Part shown: in pieces, positions 49,801-61,800 of the stretch
Numbering within the stretch: position 1 is the stretch's first letter
Layout of the letters: every line of letters begins with the position of its first letter
Origin: Owenia fusiformis
Taxonomy: Eukaryota; Annelida; Polychaeta; Sabellida; Oweniidae
Reading direction: 5' to 3'
DNA: 64,000 nucleotides
Assembly (NCBI GenBank): GCA_903813345.2
Contig: CAIIXF020000002.1
Coordinates: forward strand, 23,202,455-23,266,454
Position numbers and translations under genes: made by a program
The notes under the pieces: model-generated
The model's input: the letters and a program-made list of their open reading frames with translations, nothing else
What the model was told of the DNA's origin: nothing
Databases searched by the model: none

Positions 49801-52800
49801 ATTTAACCAAAAATTAATGTATATTTACATCAGCCGAATATTCATTACTCAAACTGTTCTCATCCACTTTAATATACAATTCACACATAGCCAGGCAAGG
49901 TGTGTCTGATTCCAGCCAATCCGAAAACAGTATTTCACATATAGAACAGTGTGTGAAATAATCAATAACATACTCAAGGTCACTAGTTAAACAGTTGTCA
50001 TGGTGATGAATGGACTTTTCACATTGAATTTAATGACTTGCCAAATTGACCCTTGCAAAAAATATCATTGAAAAATGTGTTCTTTTAGTGATTTCGTTCC
50101 TTTAAGATGATTTTGTAAAAAATATTTTGCAATGTGTGAAAAGAATTTAAGCCCAAGACTCAATACATTGTGGCTGGTTCATTCCACTCAGATGTTGTTT
50201 CCTCAACTCTGCATTCCCGCTGCGTGGTCATGCAAAGATTTGGAAACAACATCTTCATGGAATGGTTCAGCACACAATGCACTGAGTCCAAGGCTTAAAT
50301 CCTTAAATATATTTCCGTACAAAATTTTACCTTTTGTTCATGTTCCATCTGAAGTTGAGCCATCTCATTCTCATGTTGCAGTTTCATGTTTTTCACTGTT
50401 TTCTCAGCCTCATCCATCATTGCAGAAGCCTCCTTGTGTACAGCCTTGCTGGATTCACACTCAGCTACAGAGAGAAATAAATAGTATTTAGTTTATCTTG
50501 CATTTGGTGTTCATGAGCAACCCATTTTGCTTATAAGTATTGATTATGTATTTGTTTTTATTTGTCCGTTCCTTATTAATGGTTTACCGGTTGAATGTTA
50601 GATGTTACTAAGGCACTTTCAAAAATGTACTAAACAATACAATTAGACAAATAGAGTATCTTATGCATTTCTAGGTGTTATGTGCAGTAGAGTGTTATAT
50701 TTTCAACAAAAACAAACATGAACTTAAATGTTTGTGTTGTGTGAATGATAAACTCTTCTTGAAAGATTTTGAAAATGAGGACAAGACACACAGTGATAAA
50801 TATATAAATATCAGACTTTTTATCAAACAATTCACCCAGCATTCCCTAAACCTAACCAGATCTATACAGAAAGACAATATTACTCGAATTTGTCTGCTGA
50901 AACTTAGCAAGAAAAACTGGAAAAAGAAACATGTCAATAACAAACAAAATGTCACTCCCTGCCATTTGTTACAGATGCCCACTGCCCAACTCTGACCACT
51001 GAACACAAAAATCCACAAAAGTGTTGTTGACCTTGAAGACAATACCTTTGAATTTCTCTGCATAATTTGTATTTTGCAATTGCTTTATCATGTTTTTTTC
51101 TTCTCTGAAATATAAAATTAAAAAAAAAATGTTGGAGATCAAAACAAAAAATGACATTGAGGACAATACCTTTGAATTTCTCTGCATGTACTTTGGCTGT
51201 TACCATGCCATTGTGGAGGTACTTAAGAGCTACCTTGGCTTCAACTATAGTGTGGATACGTTCCCATTTGTTATTAGTAGCTTTGGGGTCATTCTGGTCG
51301 GCTAATCTACCCTGGATCTCTTCAATCTGAATATTCCTGAATAAAAAACATTACAACTTTTTAATTTGGTGATAATAAACAGGGGTAATAACATACATGA
51401 ACAAAAATAATTTTTCTGAGAATATTGTTCAAGGCAATCCTTTCTCGTAAATACTAAGTATTGTCGTAAATGTCTTAAAATACCTGAGTTCTAGATCCTG
51501 ATCTAAGGCAACTAGTTCTTTACTCAATACAGCTTTGCGATCATCCTACAAAACACAAACATAATTTAGTTTTTGATAAGTTTAAATAACTCGAAGGAGC
51601 AGATTATGTCCATTCCTATTTTTTTCTAATATATAAATGTAACATATTATATTAATAGGTTATAGTGGCTATTTGAAGCAGAAAATCAATGGAATATGTA
51701 TTTTAAAGGTTTCTAGTGTTCAAGATTTTCATCAAAGTTTGAATCATGATTTATTGGAAATGAAAGTAACCTAATTAGCACCCAATTGTTTTTTTCATTT
51801 AATTTTGAATCATTCTTGGCTCAACAGTGAGCCACAAAAAAGTACTGGCAGTAAAACCTCTCGATTCATTAAAAAAATTGAAAAAATCAAACCTCAGGCG
51901 GTAACTTGTTCAGTTTTTGCTTTAAGTTAGTCCTGTGAGCTGTCAGTTCCTTCCTGTCTTTTATAAGTTCATCCAGCGTACTTTGAGCTCTTTTTACAGC
52001 TACTTCCATGTTTAAGTCTTGCTGAAGCCATGACTGAAATACATACATCATTAGCAATTAATCGATCACCACACAAGATTTACCATTGAAATTAAATCAT
52101 CATGGTAAAATGGCCTTTAAACTCTCAGTAGCAAGAAATAAAACACAAAAGCAAGTAGTCAACATTCTTAATTGTACAGAAATGGAATAAAATGAGTTAC
52201 GTTATTCAAATTTTAAAGAGATATATTGTGAAATGCTCGAATTGAGCAGATGTTTAACCACATAATGTCTCACCCTGATTCTATTGCCCACACCAGACAT
52301 CTCTTGCTTCTCTTCCTTGGCAGCTCTCTGGTTTACAGCCAGTCTGTGCTTCTCTGTAGCCTCCTGTTAATAAAATAAATAGGATATGACATAAAATATT
52401 CCATTTTTTATTTATTTGCAGTGTTTTTTCCAAGGTTTATTTTCTCAAGTGAGAGGAAAATTATTGACAAATCAATGTTAACTAAAACATTTTTTGCTGA
52501 TTTTTCGTAACAAAATTATTTCATACATCTACTCTTTACATTGACATGTATTTTTACAATGTAGGATACTTGAAATTATTTGTAAAGCTAGGAAATAGGT
52601 CAAAAGTGAATTTCGCGAGACAAAAATGGTGGCCATTTTGAGAATAGGCGAGCTTTTGAACCAGGAGTCATAGGGGAGTTTTCTGTATTGATGTTGAACA
52701 GAAATAACTTAAAACAGGAATCCTCTCGACAGAGGTTTTAAAACGTGCCACTGTTGTTGACGGAAAAGTGGATTTCGCGAGTCAGATGGACAAATCAATG

Positions 52801-55800
52801 TTAACTAAAATGGCTGAAAATAAAAAATGGATATAATTTTTCGCTGATTTTTTGTAACAAAATTATTTCATATATCTTCTCTTTACATTGAAATGGATTT
52901 TTACAATGTAGGACACCTGAAACTATTTGTAAAGCTAGAAAATGGGTCAAAAGTGAATTTTGAGAGACAAAAATGGCGGCCATTTTGAAAATAGGCGAGC
53001 TTTTGAACCAGGAGTCATAGGGGAGTTTTCTGTATTGATGTTGAACAGAAATAACTTAAAACAGGAATCCTATCGACAGAGGTTTTAAAACGTGCCACTA
53101 TTGTTGACGGACAGACAGACAGACAGACACGGACAAGTCTAAAGTCAGAATTGAATTTCTCAGATCTTGTAGATGATTTTGAAAAAAATTTGGCAATTTG
53201 AAGCAATTTGAAAAAAAATTGTTGAACTTTTTTGACCTTGAGAAGGTCATTGAAGGTCAAATCTCAAATCTATTTTGACATTTTATTTTTCTTGATAAAC
53301 CTAATTATCCATTTTTAGGAATCCATATAATATCAAGAGACTAGCCTTCCCTTAAAGGTTTAAAGGTTTACATTTGTTCAACATATGATTCTAGTAAACA
53401 AACAGTTAAAAAAATCCAACCAAGGAAATAATTTATTATATTTTGTGTAGTATAAAACAAGTAAACTGTTACAAGTGCTCATACTTCACATGATATGAGT
53501 TTATTCCGGTATTTTAAAATGTCTTCAATAAAAAGATGTCACTGCTTTTAACAACATCAATTGAAACCTCATTCACATAGTAACTGCTGAAGTACAAGAA
53601 AATCAATATTAACTAGAAATACAAAAAACACATAAAAATCAATATTAAACCAAATAAAAGGGGCACATTAATTCAAAACAACTTTTTTTGAGTTTTAAGT
53701 GTGAATGTTAACATGAAAATCCTATTGAGATTAGGAGGTCATTCTAACCTATTGGTATGACTCGTCGATACTGAACTACTTCTGAGAACTGCTTAACATA
53801 AAAATCAACTGAGAAAGTAGCATTTCTTTTCAACTGACTCGAATCACTTGTTTATTCAAAGTGAGAAATGGCTTCAAATGTAGACGATCATTGTAAGGCT
53901 GCTTTAAAGTGTGCACTATGTCAGGACATTCTATCTGACCCAAGGACATTGCCGTGTTTACATTCTTATTGTCTAAAGTGTCTACACAGCCTCATTGAGA
54001 AAAGTGACCTACAAGGAGGAAGCTTCAACTGCCCTGAATGCCGACATGAATGTATTGTTCCACAGCAGGGTGTGGCAGAATTCAAGGTGAGCCCTACAAT
54101 CGCCTTCTTAATAGATGTCTATAAGGACAGTAATGACCAGACACAAGACCCAGAATGCTCAATATGTTTCGACACCTACGAGAAGCACACCCCGGCTAAT
54201 ATCCGCTGCCTGGAATGTAATAAGAGCTTCTGTACTACATGCCAGAAAACTCACGACTCGCTCTTAAAAGGACATAAAATACTTGACCTCACAGGGGATC
54301 GTGCAAATGATTTGGAAACAGCCTTTCAGATGGTGAAAGAACGCACTGTGTACTGCAAGATACACCCCAATAAGCCTATAGAATATTTCTGTAAAGCTGA
54401 TAAGACTGTTCTCTGCCAGTCTTGCTTTACCATCAACCACTCGGGTCACCCTTGTGAAGACATCAATGAGACTGCTGCTAAGAACACAAAACAAATCGGT
54501 GCACTAATATCAAAGGGAAATCAACTTGTGGACTTGTATGAGAAGGCAATCGATAACACCCAGGTCTGTAAATCTGAACTTGAACAAAATACAGAAAATG
54601 TGATTGCTGAAATAATCAACGATATGAACACATTATTAGAAACAGTCCGGTCAACGTACGAATCCTTCATAGAGCAGGTGACACGTGAGAAGCAAACAAA
54701 CGTAAAGCAAGTCGTGTCCCACATTGGCCACCTTGAACTTGATAAATCCATAATTAAGAGTCAAGTCAACAAGTACTGCGCTATGGTAGAGCATGGCCAT
54801 CCGGTGGAAATAGCAGGCCTTGCTGAGCAGGTCAACCAAAAGTCTGAAGAGTGGAATGAGCAGCCCAAGATGGAATTTGATGCAAAAATTAATGTTCAAT
54901 TTAAAGTTGGCACATGCTATGATGATAAGGTAGAATATGGACAAGTTACTACTATACAGAAAGTAAAACTCCATGAGAACATTATATCTGGTCTCCTTGG
55001 CACACCAGAGGGTCAATATGTAGTTACAGGAGCTACAACTTCTAGAGCAGCTATATATGATAAGAGCCACAACTTAGTAAAGGATTTAGGAAGGAACTTT
55101 TATGACATTACATACACAAATGAAGGGAACCTAGCAGCTACTTCAAGTGACACAGACACAATAAGCATCCTACAGCCAGATGGTACCCATCAACATGATC
55201 TTGAATGTAAAGGGTTAAAGAACCTTGAGGGCATAACTTTGAACTCAGCAGGGGAGTTTATAGTCTGTGATTGGGAATTAGAAGCAGTATACAAAGTGGA
55301 TACCTCAACAGGTGAAACTAAACAGCAATTCAAGCCAGGCATGTTTGAGAGCCCAAGATATGTGGCATGCAACAGCAAAGATGTGGCTATAATCAGTAAC
55401 TGGGACGGGCACATTGTGAAAGGAATCAACAGAGATGGTACTGAGGTATTCTCATATGGAGAACATGGTGATGGAGAAGGACAGTTGAGCTGCCCATGTG
55501 GAGTATGTACTGATGCTGGAGACTACATCTTTGTAGCAGACCAGGAAAACCATCGAGTACACATGCTGGACCCAAACGGAAGATTTGTAAGATATATGTT
55601 GACAGAGAAGGATGGATTGGAGGAGCCAACTGCAGTCACAATCGATCATGATGGCAATCTTCTTGTGGGAGATGATGATGGCAATCTTTACATAGTGAAA
55701 TACATGTACAGAGAATAAGGTACAAACTGTAACTACATACATACATTTGAAACTGTACACCGAATCTATTAGCAATGGTGTCAAGTTACCAACAGTTGTG

Positions 55801-58800
55801 TACAGATAATTATGGGTTTTATAAGCCATTTACATTCACAATTGATCATGATGGCAATCTTATTGTTGGCCTGTGGGGGATCTCAATGGCAACCTTTTTG
55901 CTGTGAAATACAGAGAATAAGATGCAGTTCAAATGAAACAGATAGATTTGTAAACCTAAAACCAGAAGTGTGGTTTTGACTCAAATGGTGAACCTGAAAT
56001 CACTATTTTGTCACATACTGATCCTACTCTGTTAAGAATGGCGAATAATTGCCGACAGTTATGGAAAAAGTTAATTTCATGAAGGCAGAGGGATAAATGA
56101 AAATGTTTATGATAAAAAATGGGGTACCAAAAATGGTCAACATACTGATTCTATTCTATTAGGAATGGCTGTGGAAGAACAAAGTTGATTTCAATATCAT
56201 GGAGAGGGGTATAATGAAGATTTTGGCAAATTTAAATGAATGAAAATCTGGCATTATCAAACTTAATATGGCGGATGACATGTTAAATCATAATGAAACA
56301 AACTTTATTTTTCCACAATTGTCAACATTCGGACATGCAAATTCATTACACTTACCTTAAGTCTTTTGTTAATGGCAGCAGATTCCTCCAGTTTACGCTT
56401 ATACACAGCAGCTTGTTTACTGTGTTGCTTTTCCATACGGACAATCTCAATTTGACGTTTACGATCCTGAAATGAAAATAGCGTTCAAGATGTTTATTTA
56501 GTAGATGTTACAAAAAACAAGTCAAAGATGCATTCATCCAGTATCATCTTAAAAATGTTATGGAAAATACCAATGTTATGGAAAATACCAATATGACTGA
56601 AATAAGAATGAAGTTTTTTTTGTAACAACAATTTGAAAATATATCTTACTCATTACAAAATAATATTGTTTCACATACACTAACATCATTTATAAATTAA
56701 AAGATTGATTTTTTCTTAACATCAAGATCATACAACATTTCAGTGTAAGGGGTATCATTAATAGACAAATACACTATAACTAGAACACTGCATCACATTG
56801 TAATTATTTGTATATGTGAAACTATTGAATAGAACAATAAACTAAATTAGAACACAAGAAATCTTGTCCTATATAAAACTATGGTACTCTACATGGCCCT
56901 TTTAATTTAAACAAGGCATTAACCTCTTCAATGTCAAAACCTGGCAATAATTCTCTAGTTTCAAACCGATTTTAGAGCCTGGGATTCGAGCAAATGTGAC
57001 CACCTGCCATTTGATACAGACGCTGAATGCCCAACCATCAAACACCAAATGCCAAACCCCAAGACTGTCCACTAAAAAGACTATAATTACATGTCACCAC
57101 TTCTTGTGGTGACAAAATAAAAGAATACATGTCTCAATGGCCATTATATTTACCTGGGCCTTTAATTGAGTGAGTTCTTTCTCTTTGTCTTTCTTCCACT
57201 GTGTGTAGTCCTTGTTCTCTTGCTTAATCTGGTTTATTAGCTTCACTCTATGTTGTTTCATCATCTGAAAGTTCATTGAAAAAAAAACTGCTAAGACAAG
57301 GGTCATGGTACTGTAATACTATCCCAAGGTAGCAGCAGCATTTTCTCTGATTCTCTGATTTTCTCTCATTCAAGTATGAAATCTTTGTGTCAGTACTAAT
57401 ATTTATTCTGATGTCACTGTTCAAATCTTACCTTGATGTCAGTGTTTAGTTTGGAGATTTGTATATCTGATCTTTCTTTATCCTTCAATAGTTTGGATTG
57501 TTCATTTAACTTCTTACGGAAACCTGCAATCTTCATCTCCAGTTCTTTTACTTTTTGTCGCCTCTGTTCACTTAATCTAAACACAGCATGAATTAAACAG
57601 AATTAAGTAATAGTTAAAGCGTAGCTCTGTTAAATCGGAATGTGCATTTAACAAGACAGTTTTCTTTTGTTCTTTGTTATAAGGTGTAAAAGAACATAAA
57701 ATGTATTGTTAGTACCTCAGTTGAAATACTCGATTTTGATTGGTCAACGAGCGGTGAATAATTTTAACTGTACACCGCGCAATGCATTGCCGGTGAATAA
57801 TATTCCCAGCATTCCACTAAAATGACGTCATTATCAGACGATAAAATGGCCGCCGCTAGCACTAGCCGTTTCAAAAATATTGAAGATGAGGATATTATTA
57901 GTCTCTTAGAGAGTAAAGACAGTCAAAATACGAAGAAAAATCTAAAACTTTGTACAAAGCTTTTAGTGGACTTCGCCCAGGAGAGTAATTTGACTCCATT
58001 GAGTGAACTTACTGCCGTGGCAGATGTAGATCTCGAGGGTCTGGATTCAACTTCAAGTCAACTTCAAGGGTCAGAAAAATCTAAGATATTCTTCGGACTA
58101 ACAAAACAATTATAGACCTCTCCATTCGGTTTACTGTCAAAATTATATCCCTCGACTGTAAACCTCGACCTACGGTCTCAGTTTACAGTCTCGGGATATA
58201 ATTTTGACAGTAAACCTCTGGAGAGGTCAATAATTGTATATTGTAAAAATTCTGGCACATTAGCTCTAGCTAGTGAGTGAGTCGATATATTACAAGGCAA
58301 ATTACTTCAACAATTTACATAAATAGTAATAATTTGCATTGTACTGAGAATGAACCCAGTTTATATCCATACTCACTTATTGGATGGGATGTGCATGATG
58401 GTCTTTTCCAATTTGTTTTCCATTTCATCCTTCTCTTTTGTGAGTTTGTCTATTTCTTCCTGGTAGTTCTTTACTGCAGTCTGCATGAAATACAAGTATT
58501 TCCAGATATTTTTTGTGTGGATCATGTTATGAATGCACATATGTACATGCAGTTTGCAGTATTACATGTTCTTAAAAGTCAATAACTGTTTACATGTTTC
58601 CAGAAAGTTTATTCAATTTGCTGAAAATAAAATACAGTGATCTCTCCAGCATTAAAGCAAGTGGGTGCAGCATCTACCTGAGATTTTGAAAATAGGCTTG
58701 CAGCACCCACCTGAAAATCCATTTGCACCCACTTGAAAATGAGGTAAATCATGAAAATAGGCATATGATGGTTGATCAATAAGTAATGGACGCTTTTTTA

Positions 58801-61800
58801 CACAGATGCTTTTTATAGACCAATCCCTTCGATTTTCTTACCAGTGATACATCATTCAATTATCTATCAACTCTGAAGATTTGAAAACAAAACATGTAAT
58901 ATATTTTGATATATCTTTATTTCCGTGAAGGATGTGTAGGTACCCCGGGACCGACATGACGTCAAACATTCTGAAGCTATTTTAGCTTGTTTAACATGCA
59001 ATGCAGTTGAATGCAGGCTGAACAAAACAAACCATTATGGTCATGAATTACCCCATTTTGTTGCCATAGTTGATTTTGAATATTTTATCATCACTATGTG
59101 GTATTCATGCCACATTCATTCCACAGGGTCCTCTACATAGGTTTTCCATCAAGTGCTACGTGTACACAATTCCTCATCCTCTTAACTGACAAGATTGTGA
59201 GACAAGGCTGAATTGATTCTCTGACATGGTAGCAAGATGCAGTTGCACGACGGGTTGTTTTATTTCATCAATGGCAATAAACCTGCATCCTTTCTCTATA
59301 GAAATAAGTAGTATAGGAATAAATAAGTCACATGTGAGCAGATCTGGACAATATGGTGCATTATTGGCCATGGGCTCAATTTTGAGGTCCAGGGATATTG
59401 TTTTCTGAACATTTTGAGATCTGTGGGCAGGTGCATTGTCCATATGGAGTAGGGTGTTCCCTTCTCTCACCACCCCTTTCTTCCACTGAATGCTTTCTCA
59501 AATTGACCTGCAAACCCCTTCCATACAACACTCTGACATCACAATACTTTCTGTTTATGTGTTACCAGTCAGCAAGAAATTTCAAACAACACAACACTTG
59601 TTGCATATAAAAAGTTCAAATCTAACTGAAATTTGCCAAACTGGCTAAAAACTGAATATGTGATGTAAATGTTGGTCCCAGGTACCTGTACCTCCTTCAC
59701 GGAAATAAGGATATACCAACATGTATTTGTCTTCAAATCTTCAGAATTGATAGATTATAGAATGACATATCACTGGTATGAAAATCAAAGGGATTGGTCT
59801 ATAAAAAGTATCTGCGTAAAAAAGCGTCCATTACTTATTGATCACCCCTCGTATTTTGACCAATTTTGGTCTGATTTGTGAAAATGAGAATTTTGCACCC
59901 ACTTGAGAGAAAATCCCCTGGAGTTCACTGAAATATGTGCTTCATTTAAACAAACAGACTAGAAAGACTGATGAAGCAAAATTGTTAATGTTAGGATATT
60001 CAAAGATAAAACATCTCCCCTCATAGTCTACTCTAATTTGTTCAAAGGTAAAGCAATTAAAAACATCTCACCTCATAGTCCACTCTAATTTGATTAATGT
60101 TCAAAGGTAAAACATCTCACCTCATAGTCTACTCTTATCTGGTCAATGTTCAAAGGTAAAACATCTCACCTCATAGTCTACTCTAATCTGATCAATGTTC
60201 AAAGGTAAAACATCTCCCCTCATAGTCCACTCTAATTTGATTAATGTTCAAAGGTAAAACATCTCACCTCATAGTCTACTCTAATTTGATCAATGTTCAA
60301 AGGTAAAACAATTAAAAACATCTCACCTCATAGTCTACTCTAATTTGATTAATGTTTATAGGTAAAACAATTAAAAACACCCCTCATAGTCTATTCTAAT
60401 TTGATTAAGTTTAAATGTAAAACATCTCCCCTCATAGTCTACTCTAATTTGATTAAGTTCAAAGGTAAAACATCTCACCTCATAGTCTACTCTAATTTGA
60501 TCAATGTTCAAAGGTAAAACAATTAAAAACATCTCACCTCATAGTCTACTCTAATTTGATTAATGTTTAAAGGCAAAACAATTAAAAACACCCCTCATAG
60601 TCTATTCTAATTTGATTAAGTTTAAACGTAAAACATCTCACCTCATAGTCTACTCTAATTTGATTAAGTTCAAAGGTAAAACATCTCACCTCATAGTCTA
60701 CTCTAATCTGATCAATGTTCTCCTCATTGTCTTGTTTGTTTTTTAGTAGCTGTTCCTTGTCTGCAAGCTGTTTGGATAACACCTATAAGACACAAAAAAG
60801 AACATAAGAAAAGGATTAGAGATGAAAACACACAAATTATGTAAATAGTACTAATGCGGTAATCTTAGTTGATCAATGTAGGAGCTTGATTCTAAATAAT
60901 TGTGATTGGATCATATGAATTTATTGACCAAACATTCTATCATAATCTCATAAAAGCACTAGATTTTTTTTATCGTAAAACAGGCTTTTTATTTAAGAAG
61001 CCTTAAGGTGGGACCTGGTCGACTTAAAGGTCACTGAATAAGATTCCACCTTAAGGTAGGATCATGCCCATGTTTACCTGTAGTTCATTGAAGGCCAATT
61101 TCTTCCTCTGTGCAAAGTTGTCACTGATCTCTTTGTCCTCCTCCGACATTGACATCTGTGTTGGGGTATCAACCATCTCTCTGTTACACTACAACACACA
61201 ATGTAATATACTTCAACACACATCTGCACAAGGATCAGTCCATCTCTCACTTACACAACAAAACAATATTATGAGAAACAAGCTATTAATAAAAGAGCTC
61301 TATGGTTTATAACTGGATGTGAGCCACTTTTCAAAAGGTTCTGAGCGCTTTTGTTAAATGTAGGGAGACAATGCCTGATGTTACACTAGAATGGATTATT
61401 CTGAATCATTGTATAACTGTATTCTAACTAACCTTGGGAGAACAATGTTTGATGTAACACTAGAATGGATTATTCTGAATCATTTTATAACTGTATTCTT
61501 ACTAACCTCTTGTGCTTCAGTATCAACTAACGCAATTGATTTATTAAATGTTTTATGGAGCTCTTCACAATGTTCTGTCACTCCTTTGAGCTGTTCTTTG
61601 AGGTTGGCCAGCATGGAATTCTGGGTAGCAGCATCCCCTGTATCAGTCTGGGTTAGAGCATCTATTGAGCTGTGGAAAAGGACGAAGGATGTGTTTTATT
61701 TATTTTTTCATTCATTAAACAGTAATTTATTCATTTGTTAACATATTTACAAAATAAATAAGGCTCGACACCCAAGTGGGCCAATATAGCCATTTTTAGA

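Noticed and set aside
50952-51206. An extra KIF4 exon between 51336-51170 and 50464-50331
   Set aside because: The candidate with acceptor near 51105 meets a stop in the required phase. Direct joining of the two flanking exons keeps phase exactly.
58277-58585. A 102-codon plus frame overlapping KIF4
   Set aside because: It is antisense to exon 58480-58377 and has no family resemblance.
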